Assembly: GCA_050084515.1 (NCBI GenBank)
Contig: CM114274.1
Coordinates: forward strand, 27,156,001 to 27,220,000
From: Blasia pusilla
Lineage: Eukaryota; Marchantiophyta; Marchantiopsida; Blasiales
Reading direction: 5' to 3'
Length of the DNA stretch: 64,000 nucleotides
Part shown: positions 1-9,169 of the stretch, piece after piece
How positions within the stretch are numbered: the stretch's first letter is position 1
Layout of the letters: each line of letters begins with the position of its first letter
The notes under the pieces: model-generated
Databases searched by the model: none
What the model was told of the DNA's origin: nothing
The model's input: the letters and a program-made list of their open reading frames with translations, nothing else
Translations under genes and position numbers: made by a program

Positions 1-745
1 TGTAATTTTGAGCAGTGAGCAAAAAGTTATGATTGATCTTGCAAAATTGCCATTGCTAGGCAATTTTTAGGGTAAAATTGTTCAAACCCTAAACTACGTG
101 CCGTGCCGTGCCGACGGCGGCCGTTGCCGTCATAATCACCGTCAATGGTATATAGTCAACAGTCAACTGTCACCATCAACGGTCCACCATCTCTATCCAC
201 TGTCATTGTCAATGGTCCACCTTCGCCGTTTTTCGTCCGCCGTTGACTGTCGGCCGCTGCTGCCTAGAGCCGCTTAGAGCTGCGTTCGGCCGTTGTCCGC
301 CGTTGGTTGCCATTTCCGCCATTACGGAGTGGATGATCTTCCACGACAACTATTGATTCTCTGACTAGAGCCGCCACCACGTTCTCTATTGTGGCAGCCG
401 CCGTCATTGCAGTTTCGTCATCAACCAGTGATGGCACGTGATCTCGGGTTGATGGTGTTTGAGTGTTCATTTCATTCTGCTATGTTATGATTGGTAGCCG
501 CTCAACGATGATTGAGTACCGTGCCATGATGCTTATAGCCACTACGCGCCACCGATTACCATGACGTGTCGCTTATGGCCGCACCGCACCGTCTCGATCG
601 TAGAGCCGCTCCTTCACTAAGGCGCAGAGCATGTGTATTGCTAATTGAGGAGGGTATGCTGTAAAGTCGAGTGCCATGCCGTTTTGTAGCCTTTCCGTGT
701 CATTTTGTAAACGTACCGTATCGCTGCATCACATTATGAAGAGAT
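1..745. other. unassigned sequence, GCCGT/GTCAA-rich
   Basis: No recognisable gene. The stretch is rich in degenerate short runs of the CCGTC/GTCAAC type, with a repeated CAATGGTCCACC near 150-225, and holds a 9-bp perfect hairpin (arms 43-51 and 59-67). Open frames here look like by-products of the low stop-codon density. It may be the upstream terminal-repeat part of the element that starts near 746, but I find no match to the terminal repeats seen elsewhere in the window. Confidence 0.4.
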
Positions 746-1453
746 TTGAGCATCATCAGTACTAGAGGAGTACGACTTGCTGATTGGAGGAATTTTTCGT
801 TACGACCGAGTTGGGGTCAAGGTTTGCAGTTGCTAAGGAGCAATCAGTTTTTTTTCAGGTTTCCCATTCTGGTCTTTTGCCTGTACGTGTTAGGGAATTC
901 CTGGTATTGGATAGTTATTGGGATATTGGGTTTCGTGTAGATGCTAAAAGCATCCTTGATGTATGGGTTTAGGGGACATAGACCTGTGTGGAATGTCTAA
1001 AGTTGAGGGTATATGTTGTTCATGAGATGATATGACAGTAGTTGATTTTCCGCACCATGCCGCTTGTTGCGGCTCAGCACACTTCTTAGTGAGAGAGAGT
1101 GTAGATTGAGTGCCGGATGTTCGTTTGAGTGATTGAGTGACTACTCGCGAGGTTGCAAGTGATCGCGTCAAAGGGGTAGAAGGGTCATCACGGCATCATT
1201 TTGGGACTTTGAGAGGTGAGGTGGTAGACCCGAGAGTAGATCTAGAGGTTTTACACGGAGTGTCGTGAGGTTTTGAGGGTCTCCACATGAGGGACCGCCT
1301 CAACCTCCTTCTGTGTCATCTTTAGACGAGAGGGAGAGTGTAGAGGAGTGTGTTAGTGCATCACCGCAGACAATTAGTGGTCCTACCGCTTGGGAGTACG
1401 AGATGGACGACCGGGGTAAAGGACCGTAGAGGTTTTCGGGTGCTATAGGCATT
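746..1453 (+). mobile_element. 5' leader of Gypsy-MT copy A
   Basis: This stretch aligns by eye with the reverse complement of about 45,730-46,200. Shared blocks include ATTGGGTTTCGTG, ATGTATGGGTTTAGGGGACAT and the run before the gag start. It is therefore the untranslated leader of the same Ty3/gypsy lineage, on the plus strand. Short open frames in it are not conserved between copies. No primer binding site was identified, so the boundary between terminal repeat and leader is unknown. Confidence 0.6.
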
Positions 1454-2876
1454 ATGGAGTTACACGACTTCATTGCAGAGTTTAGGAGTTGGTGTGACTC
1501 ACAACGGGCTAGGAATTCTAGAGAGTTCAACCCGTTTACAACATGGAACGGTATGTTCCAGCACCTAGAGGGGGCATCCATGGATGATTACCATGAGTTC
1601 TCCTACAAATATGCCCAAGAGATTGAGGCATGGTGACTCTACTTTGACCCACACTATATGTCATGGACGGAGCCATTCCCAGATGAGGAGGAGGAGTGAG
1701 GAGAGGCTACTTCCTCTCCCGCAAGTAATGTGTTAGGAGGGATAACTTGCACTGGAGCAGTTGCACTGTCCAATTGGGTGTGTCCCAGGTGTAACCCCGT
1801 GGCTGAGTTCTTTGCAGAGTTGAGGACGAGCTACCAAGGGGTGAGGACGGAGAAGTTGCGGAGCATCCACGACTTCCGGGTAAGAGTTTGTGTGAGGCCT
1901 ACATTCGCTTGCACACGTAGATTAACGTCACTCAGGGGGTGACAGAGGCCCAGGCTATCAAGTGATGGTATGCGATGTTGGACCAAACCCTGTGGACATG
2001 GGTGCAGGAGGGGGTACTTCTTATGGACCAAACCCACATTGAGAGATATTTTTAGGATTGCCGAGAACATTAAGGGCAATATGGCGGAGGAGAGCGTAGC
2101 CACCATGAGTTCTGGGTGAGAGTAGCCACGAGTATTTGCACAACCAGTGCAACAACGTGGATTTCGAGAGAGGACTGTGGCACCACGAGCACATGGAGGT
2201 TATCAAGAGCGTGTGCCACATAGACCCGCGCCATCATATGCGACGCAGCAGCAGCAGCAGCCGCTAGGTATTATTTGTTGGGCATGTGGTGGAGCCCATC
2301 ATCAGCACGATTGCACCCGTCAGGGTCATGGACGCGTGCCTCAACATGGAGGAGGAGATGGTGCTCCACCAGGAGGTTATTAGTGTGACTATTGTCAGAG
2401 ATACGGTCACACACTTGCCAAATGTTTCAACTTACACCTTGAGTTACGTCCAGACTGAGGGCAAGAGAGGGCACTAGATATAGTAGCTGGTCCGGGTGGG
2501 CTTACAGGTCGTGCACTAGGTGGTCTTGTTGGGGGACGAGGAGCTAGAGTTGCCGAGGGGGTGGTGGAGTTGCCCGTGGAGGAGGTAGAGTTCCACCATC
2601 TAGACCCGTCGAGGGAGACGCCGGGCGTGAGGCTAGGAAGGCTGCTCAGATATAGTAGCTACAGTAGCAGATTTCCGCTATGGCATTGAGATTACCCGAT
2701 GCCGGATCGGTGGCATCGACGTCATATGGAGCAGCCATAGATATGGAGGATTGTGATTGGATGTGCAAGATTGCCTAGATGGAGGCCGTTGTAGTTGTTA
2801 CGCGCGGAGCAACCGCAGATTTGGATCCACAACGAGGGGAATCCAAGAAACAAACTAGGCTTCCTTAGTCTTTCGG
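1454..2876 (+). pseudogene. gag: gag pseudogene, Gypsy-MT copy A
   Basis: Gag encodes the structural protein that packages retrotransposon RNA. The start is set by the conserved MELHDF segment, which reappears in copy C at about 54,375. Blocks shared with copy C follow in several frames: SMDDYHEF near 1,580, a YQGVRTEKLRSIHDF-like helix region near 1,835-1,880 (copy C: YRGVKTEKLRNLQDF), and a zinc knuckle CWACGGAH near 2,280. Reading frame changes and stops (for example at 1,636 and in the 1,930-2,110 stretch) make it non-functional. A second knuckle (CX2CX4HX4C) near 2,385-2,430 is degraded. The gag ends abruptly at 2,876, where the following sequence switches strand. Confidence 0.75.
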
Positions 2877-3414
2877 ATGTAGCTTCAGCCCATGTAACTG
2901 CAATCGTCAAAAAACCTCCTCTAGATGTCGCTCATGCTCCTCAACCGTGGCGCTAAAGACTACCATGTCATCAATATAATACCTAGCAGAATTCAGACTG
3001 CCAAGATCCTATCTATGACCCTCTGAAACTCAACCGAGGCATTGTTTAATCCAAATGGTAAGGATCGCCACCGGTACAATAAATCCTTCCTATGCGGATC
3101 GATGCCTCAAAATAACGTCTTCTGCCTATCCTCAAATCTGATGGGCAGTTGATGGTATTCGGCTTAAAGATCTAACAAACTGAAAACCTTTGCATGCCCA
3201 ATAGCATCAAAGGTCTCTTCAAGGGTGGGCATGGCATACCTATCGGACTTCATCTCCCGATTGATAGGTCGGTAATCTCCACACATCTACCTATCCGTCC
3301 AATTTCCATGCACATCCTTCTTGGCGAGCATGATAGTGGCAGATGCATACTCTCCATGCGACATCTCCATTAGTCCTGCTCCAACCAAGTCCTGGCTCCT
3401 ACTTTGAATCAAAG
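2877..3414 (-). pseudogene. pol: reverse transcriptase part, Gypsy-MT copy A
   Basis: Minus-strand translation gives Ty3/gypsy RT: a GLMEMSHGEYAS-like fingers segment, MCGDYRPINRE, DRYAMPTLEE, LPFGLNNAS and the catalytic YIDDM box (YIDD at 2,967-2,978). The YIDD box supplies two of the three metal-binding aspartates of the polymerase palm. Stops and frame changes interrupt it (for example TGA/TAG between the SLLDL- and PIRFEDR-like parts). It is collinear with the same region of copy B (41,528-42,067). The upstream RT beginning lies at 4,549-4,960 beyond the inserted LTR. Confidence 0.8.
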
Positions 3415-3780
3415 TTGTCGTGCGCATAGATATCGCTACACAACATACATCGTTGGTCACATCTACACCACACAACACCGATCTTCCCCACACACGGGTC
3501 GATCCACACATGTACAAAAAATCAACTCATACATATACATGGAGATCACACAACGGGGTAAATGCTCGGGGCGCGCGCCGCCCACTTTGTCGCCGCCAGT
3601 AAGCTCGTCGCCGCCTCTGTCTGGTCTGTCGCGCCGACTCTCTTTTCTTCTCTTTCTCGACACCCTCACTCGTGTACACCCAACGCTCTACCACACACTA
3701 CACTCGGTTGCTGTCCCGTGTCAATCCGTACCAGCAAAATCTAAGAAAAACGGATAGCGCTTCCGCCCACGGCCTTCCGA

Positions 3781-4132
3781 AAAACACCCGCAACACACGC
3801 GTCTCTTGGGGCTCCTGACCAAGGCAACTCGCTTGCCTACCTGCAAACAACAAATTCCCACCAACCCCCTGACAGATTTCTCATGTAAAAATAAAGAGTA
3901 GTAAAAACGGCACACTTGGCCTAAAACTCCACTCCTCAATCTACATCGGCATAAAATGAAAAACACCCACAACACACGCGTCTCTTGGGGCTCCTGACCA
4001 AGGCAACTCGCTTGCCTACCTGCAAACAACAAATTCCCACCAACCCCCTGACATCTTTCTGATGTAAAAATAAAGAGTAGTAAAAACGGCACACCTGGCC
4101 TAAAACTCCACTCCTCAATCTACATCGGCATA
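3781..4132. repeat. tandem duplication, 179-bp unit
   Basis: Two near-identical copies (3,781-3,959 and 3,960-4,132) start with AAAACACCC and run through GCGTCTCTTGGGGCTCC and AAATAAAGAGTAGTAAAAAC. The duplication lies inside the solo LTR, downstream of its TATA box in LTR orientation, so it would fall in the transcribed R/U5-like part. Confidence 0.85.
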
Positions 4133-4234
4133 TCAAGCCTCGTCCACCCTGTGCAATCAAGGAATCCGGACGCTAGCACCCTAGTCCTATCTCACACACA
4201 TACAAGGGAGGTGCTCCAACGGCCCAACATGAGA

Positions 4235-4425
4235 AAGATGGCTTAGGAAAGCCATCTTCCTCTCTTATATAGGGTTGGGAAGAGCCAAAAGGCTCTTCCC
4301 CTAAAAATAGCCCTCCCCTTGGTAACCTGCGCGCACAAGTTACCAGAGGCGGGTGACCTGGTCAACAAGTCACCCGGCTGTAAAAGACCTCAACATGAAA
4401 GTTGTCAGAAACGACGTTCCTGACA
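4235..4425 (-). promoter_or_regulatory. LTR promoter core with hairpin row
   Basis: Five inverted repeats flank a minus-strand TATATAAG (4,264-4,271). They are AAGATGGCTT (4,235-4,244 with 4,249-4,258), GGGAAGAGCC (4,277-4,286 with 4,291-4,300, loop AAAA, perfect), GGTAAC (4,321-4,326 with 4,339-4,344), CGGGTGAC (4,350-4,357 with 4,369-4,376), and TGTCAG/CTGACA (4,403-4,408 with 4,420-4,425). The TATA box suggests a polymerase II promoter. The role of the hairpins is unknown. Confidence 0.55.
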
Positions 4426-4548
4426 CAATGGACCTATCCTCAACCTCATCCGACACTGTGAGACAAAGTTACACTCAAGATAGTCTGCTGGCTCCTACGC
4501 CCTATCCACGATAGATCTCGACCTATTGGCTACTCATATGTGACAAAG

Positions 4549-4956
4549 CCCTCTCCATATCACTGTACCTATAGGGTTTTCGGAAGATTGGCGTGTCACT
4601 CGACAACTCAATTCGCATTCATGGATCCTTCAACGTACCCAAATCATGCATACTAAATGCAAAACAACTCCTATTACTCCTAAGGAATTGGTGTATCCAG
4701 CGCCGCTCTCCTCCCGTCAACTTAGGGCCCATATGTGGCTCCCAAGTCTCCATCATGACTATGATAGATCCGGCGTAGGTGTTGGTGGTTGCTATGGTGC
4801 AACCCCGTCTCGAACAACAGAACTCGACTGCTCTCCTGCAGCCAACTGAAAAATCGGATCTCCTCCACGTGCAGTACCCAGAACCACGCTCGATGTTGTG
4901 GCTATCATCTCTCGGCATACCTGCAAAATATCCCAAGAAGTCCAAGAGTGTTTCTC
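4549..4956 (-). pseudogene. pol: RT amino-terminal region, Gypsy-MT copy A
   Basis: Minus-strand residues read METWEPHMGPKLTGGERR then CFAFSMHDLGTL. The same linker-to-RT start occurs in copy C as METWEP-like GPKLTGGEKRS and CFAFSMKELGSL near 58,200-58,320. This is the start of the RT module, immediately downstream of the methyltransferase domain in the polyprotein. It is separated from the rest of RT by the inserted solo LTR. Confidence 0.65.
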
Positions 4957-5960
4957 TCAATCACTATCGGTGTGTTGATCTCCTCGAGTCTCGCCCCCAA
5001 CCACTACCTCAACCATCTCGATAGGCATGGGGCTTACCAACGCAAGAGTTCTAATTTGTCGCATCCTTAAACCACACTGCTCAGCTACTCCTAAGCTGAC
5101 AATCCATGTCAAGCTGTTGAGATCCATTGCGTGACCCAAGACATGACGTTGTGATGCCTCTAATAGTGACGGTATTACCGTCACTCTTGTGGAGAATCCC
5201 ATCGCTCGCTCTCGCTCATCGGCCTTGGGCTCCACCAACCGTTATACTTGGTCATCCCAAACGAACCCAAGCCCGGCCTCCTTGAATGCATAGGAAGTGG
5301 GAAAACTCACCAATGTGGGAAAGGATTCTTGTGGCATGCCAATCCTATTCACCACAGTCAACGACGGTCGATCATCATGCCTCATTGCCTGTGATGGACG
5401 ACCTGGATCTAGAATAGAATCCACCAACAAATCGGAGGGGCGCTCCACTCTTGTATATGCCCCCCGCAAAACCCTTATGTGGCACCAAGTTGCTCCACCA
5501 AAGACGCGGGCGATGTGCTCATGAACTTATACTCGCTGCGTCCAATAATACTGTCGGGCCAATCCATGCGCGCACCTGATGTGCACTTGTCACCACGCGG
5601 GACCTCGAATCACCCAAAATTGGCACATTCTCCATAATGTATGCTGGAGAACGAGACTAATGCTCTTGCAAGTGTTGCAAGATCTGCATCATCTTCCAAA
5701 ACAACCCAGACCGAGAGTCTGCTAATCCGCTACCCCGTCCAGCACTCGATGGCCCTTGATATGGTGAGTCGAGTCATGGGAACTTTGGTATCCTTGGATA
5801 GCGGATGCAGACAATAAGTCCGGAAAACCGAGGTGTAACTACGCCATATGGTGAAGTAAAGCACACCTCGCAAAATCATTAATCTCCACATACAGGTATT
5901 GTTGCACGCGTAACAATAGCTAAACTAGTTTTGATCCCTCCAAAGAGATTCAACACGCGA
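4957..5960 (-). pseudogene. C5-DNA methyltransferase domain, copy A (broken)
   Basis: This domain would transfer a methyl group from AdoMet to cytosine C5. Motifs in minus-strand order are: motif I VLNLFGGI (5,933-5,956); motif IV, where the expected Pro-Cys reads Pro-Tyr (codon 5,759-5,761, TAT instead of TGT), followed by QGPSSAGRGSGL; motif VI MENVPILGDSRSR (ENV at 5,624-5,632); VLLDAASIS and, after a stop, AHRPRLWWSNL (motif VIII-like); VWDDQV near 5,245; ERERAMGF and HVLGHAMDLNSLTWI (motif X-like) near 5,080-5,190. Frame changes and stops, plus the lost catalytic cysteine, make it inactive. It sits between protease and RT exactly as in copies B and C. A host gene fragment is unlikely given that shared position. 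Confidence 0.8.
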
Positions 5961-6099
5961 CTACCCTCCTCTAGGATGCACCACACAATCGGGATGGTGG
6001 CTAAAGGGGTCATAGTAGCACTCCTACCTACCTTGGGTTCCTCTCATCCGTCACGCTCTGGTGCAAACGTCTCACTCCACATATTGAGCGGCTAAGCGT

Positions 6100-6860
6100 C
6101 AAAGCTCCTCAGTGGAGCCCCAAAGCGGCACCGCTCCTCCACGGAATGATGCGACTACCATGATTCTCCTCTCCATAGAAATTTCACGAATGGGAGTATC
6201 CTCTGCGTGGACATGTCTCTCAATCAAATCACTAGGCCAAGTGATGGGGCTGCTAAATGCTGCTAAGGTCATCATCTCTTCTGGCCATCCTTCGATCACT
6301 CCACTGATGAATCAAATGGGTTATGAGCTAAGGCGCCTATTACTTGCAGAGTGCCATCCTGGTCTGTAGGATGCTGACTCTTCCCAGTAATCCAGGAAAA
6401 CCCCATCAGTACAACACTTCTCCACCAACCAAGACGTCGTAGGACTCTGCTTCGGTTACTATTGCCTTGGCTCGCACCACGGACTCATCTGTAGAAGGTA
6501 CCGGGAAAATCCTTACCACGACCTCTTATCAGGTGATATATTGTGTGGTACTCGCTCCACCCAAGGATATTTGTATCTGGAATGGACAACGTTCCACATC
6601 GGCTCTCGTCAAGCCCAATCCTATGAATGCCGCTTTCCCCAACATCAGGGGTTGCGCTCCTAAATCCAATAAGACGCGCTGCGGACTAAAAACTCTACCT
6701 CTTGGACTCACCAACTGGAAGACCTCTCCCTGGTTATCCAACAACACAACATCAGGAGCTGCCATGGCACACTCTATCGCGGGCATCTCCGCCATCCTAG
6801 CAGTGCAGCCTGCCATGAATCTGACGTGGACGGCCCGAGCATAGGCTCCAAGGGAAGGTC
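6100..6860 (-). pseudogene. pol: retropepsin and linker, Gypsy-MT copy A
   Basis: The longest minus-strand frame (6,529-6,816) reads GRVFSPQRVLLDLGAQPLML, then CPFQIQISLGGAS. This is the aspartic protease that cleaves the polyprotein. Copy B has LLDSGAQPLML at the same point, so here the Ser after the catalytic Asp has become Leu. Downstream, minus-strand 6,099-6,299 holds a VVASFRGGAVPLWGS segment, the spacer leading into the methyltransferase. Several stops separate these pieces. Confidence 0.7.
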
Positions 6861-6877
6861 CATCATCTCCTCTACAA

Positions 6878-7139
6878 TCACCCCCGAGTGTGATGCAGGA
6901 ATATCAACTCAATGCTCACATAGCGTAGCGGCCAGCCGGAAAACCTCGGCGTACCTCCCAATGTCATAACATAGCAAACAAAAAATAAAGGATCGTGATA
7001 CAAAAAAGTGGCCGCCCCCAACAACATGTTTGACACATGCTCCTCTTGAGCATGAGCAATAGAAGTTGTCGCACTTGCTTCTCCCATCGCCCTGCGTGCC
7101 TGCACACCAACAACATCACCTACTCTCTAAGAACTCAGA
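6878..7139 (-). pseudogene. gag: late gag fragment, Gypsy-MT copy A
   Basis: The 7,118-7,139 stretch (CTGCACACCAACAAC and following) matches 44,909-44,935, where copy B has late gag. Reading is on the minus strand, and the frame is open as 75 codons from 7,105. It ends at the strand switch near 7,140. Nothing here suggests a separate function. Confidence 0.5.
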
Positions 7140-7928
7140 TGAGGCAAGTGCAAGTTCTTCTACAACCAGATTGAGTACCTTGGTCATACGATATACCTAG
7201 GGGGCTTTGGTGTGTAGTAGACAAAGTTAGAGGCTATTTCACGCATCCATGCCCTATAGATGTGAGTCGAGTTTGTGCATTCATGGGATTGGCAAGCTTC
7301 TATCGACGATACGTCAACGGTTTCACTTCGATTGCGAAGCGGCTGACCTTGCTAACCAAGGTGGATCATGAGTGGCACTAGGGGGATGAGCAGGAGAGAG
7401 CATTTCAACTACTCAAGGAGTGATTAACGTCCGCGCCCATATTGAGGAGACCAATCAGGGGGCGTCCTTTCCAGCTGCATACCGATTGGAGTATGTTGGG
7501 GCTTGGAGCCGTGCTCACCCAGCATGACGATGATGATAGAGAGTTCATAGTGGCTTACGCTAGTTGCCCGAACAGCGCTGCAGAGGCAAAGTATAGCTTG
7601 TATGAGGGTGAGTGCTTGGCTGCAGTGTGGGCTGTCCCACATTTCAGGTGTCATCTATTCGGCAACCCCTTTACCATCATTACCGATCATCAACCACTTA
7701 AGTGGTTGATGGAGTCCGACAAGCTTACAGGGAAGCTTGCGAGGTGGGCTCTTTTGTTGTAGGAGTATGACTTCGAGGTGGTGCATAGACCTGGGACACT
7801 CAACAGAGTGTAGATGATTTGAGCCGTAACCCATGCCCGAGTGAGCAAGATGCGACTGGAGCTCACATATATTGCATTCAATATACTTGGAAAACTCAAA
7901 AAACATCTCTTAAGGTAGGTGAGGTGTG
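7140..7928 (+). pseudogene. pol: RT connection and RNase H, Gypsy-MT copy A
   Basis: The plus strand resumes RT with GKCKFFYNQIEYLGHTIYLG (from about 7,143), then, with frame changes, the connection region. A frame at 7,442-7,762 carries RNase H: FQLHTDWSMLGLGAVL (first Asp), YSLYEGECLAAVWAV (Glu) and FTIITDHQPLKWLM (second Asp), followed after one TAG by EYDFEVVHRPGTLN. RNase H removes RNA from the RNA/DNA hybrid. Sequence homology ends near 7,862 after DLSRNPCPSEQDATGA, and a short extension runs to a stop at 7,928. The integrase that should follow is absent. Instead a minus-strand gag fragment begins. Confidence 0.8.
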
Positions 7929-8930
7929 ATAATTAAAGAAAAGTCACATCCCTCATCCTTCTTTGTTAGTCATGCTCCGATGCTCTTATTAGACATCCTA
8001 GGCCTCAATCACTCCTTGAGTGACATTAATCAATCAACGCAAGCGTGTGAGCACCTCGCACAAACTTTCCCTGATCTGTCGATGGAATTTGTGGATGCTC
8101 TTAAACTTCTTGGTCCGTACTCCTTGGTAGTTGCTCTTTAGGTCCACAAAGAATTGAACCACAACATTGAATCTTGGACGAACTTGATTGGAGCATGCAA
8201 CTGCTCTTGAGTGAGTCATCCCTTCTTGGGCCTCACTGGTAGTAGAGGAGGCAGCCTTTCCCATCTCCTCCTCCTCATCCAAAAATAGCTCTATCTAGGA
8301 TATATAGTATAGATCAAAATAAAGTATCCAAACCTCCATCTCCGCCAAAACATTTGTCGAGAATTTGTGGTAGTCATCCATTGGTGGCCCCTCCAAGTGC
8401 TGAAACATGCCATTCCATGCTCTAAATAGGGTTGAACTCTTGGGAGTTCCTTGCCCTCAAAGAGCGAGAATCCCACAAACTTTGAAACTCCACAATGAAG
8501 TCATGCAACTTGATGGTCTCCAAGGCTCCCAAAAACCTATGTGATCCTATATCTTGGTCATTGATGCACCTTCTATGCCCATGGGTCAGAACCACTCAAT
8601 GCATTGGGTCACGCGGTAGAGAACTCCTCCCCCAAAATCTCTCCTTTGTTTGAGGGTGATGAAGAAGGAGGTCAATTTGGTCCTCACGGGGAGACCCTGA
8701 ATACCTCAAGCCACTTTGCGTAGACCACATGGTGCTAGCTACTGTCAACACCTTGCCTCTTAGAATTGCGAAAGGACATCGTGGTGAAACTCGTGCACCG
8801 CTTGCACCATCACTGTGACCCTCACAAGTAAACTCTCTGTCACTCAAAACTAAGAAAACGTGACACTCAAACCTAAACTCCCTCACTTTGGGATGTGTAT
8901 GCCACGCAAGGTTGCACACGTACAAAGTCC
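7929..8930 (-). pseudogene. gag: leader and early gag of another Gypsy-MT copy
   Basis: The minus-strand frame 8,034-8,282 contains LKSNYQGVRTKKFKSIHKFH, matching the gag of copies A and C. Minus-strand 8,291-8,476 contains a Gag amino-terminal block with HGMACFSTWRG. Farther right, 8,690-8,930 aligns with the leader at 45,735-45,970 (CTTGCCTCTTAGAATT-like and CTCCCTCACTTTGGGATG-like blocks). It is a fragment in opposite orientation to the preceding RNase H, so two partial copies meet tail to tail near 7,929. Numerous stops. Confidence 0.6.
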
Positions 8931-9083
8931 ACGTGCAACTTGGTTGTGGGCTTGCCGCCAGGGCCCACGGCAAGCCCGCAGGGAACCCACCCAAAGTCCG
9001 CATGGCGGTCTCACGGCATGTAGAGAGCCTCGTCCTATGAGTGGTACTCCCCAATACTAACGCGACTCGATTCTCCTTAATAA

Positions 9084-9163
9084 TGCAGCAGTATGCATAC
9101 TGCTGCAAACATATGCATATTGCATCATTAACTATTCATGAACATGCATGGTCATGAATAGTT
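9084..9163. repeat. palindrome cluster
   Basis: A 24-bp perfect palindrome, centred on GTATGCATAC (9,084-9,107), is followed by ATATGCATAT and then a hairpin with 12-bp perfect arms AACTATTCATGA (9,130-9,141 and 9,152-9,163, loop 10 nt). It lies just beyond the gag/leader fragment and may be terminal-repeat sequence, but no repeat partner was found. Confidence 0.7.
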
Positions 9164-9169
9164 GGTGTG

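Larger units (their letters stand above)
3415..4543 (-). mobile_element. solo LTR inserted in RT
   Basis: A 1.13-kb non-coding block interrupts RT sequence that is continuous in copy B (about 42,045). It is flanked by CAAAG at 3,410-3,414 and 4,544-4,548, a 5-bp target duplication if the ends are TTGTCG/TGTGA. If canonical TG..CA ends (TGTCG..TGACA, 3,416-4,545) are preferred, only AAG is shared. Orientation is inferred from a TATATAAG box on the minus strand (4,264-4,271). The first 45 bp resemble the LTR edge at 34,092, so it is a relative of the Gypsy-MT terminal repeats. It contains a 179-bp tandem duplication and a row of hairpins. Confidence 0.7.
2877..7139 (-). mobile_element. inverted core segment of Gypsy-MT copy A
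   Basis: The plus-strand element stops in late gag at 2,876 and resumes inside RT at about 7,140. Everything between reads on the minus strand as late gag, linker, protease, methyltransferase and RT. The two RT ends fit each other: the minus part stops after the HGLKLHP-like stretch at 2,877, and the plus part resumes with GKCKFF at about 7,143. Flipping the segment restores one collinear element, apart from about 40 bp missing at the gag junction as judged against copy B. This is an in-place inversion, not an independent insertion. A solo LTR (3,415-4,543) lies within it. Confidence 0.75.

Noticed and set aside
264-470. Minus-strand 68-codon open frame
   Set aside because: Low-complexity composition of the surrounding GCCGT-type repeats keeps it open; no motif or context.
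3404-4160. Overlapping open frames on both strands (up to 123 codons)
   Set aside because: They lie in the solo LTR and its 179-bp tandem duplication; the repeated peptide is a direct consequence of the duplication.
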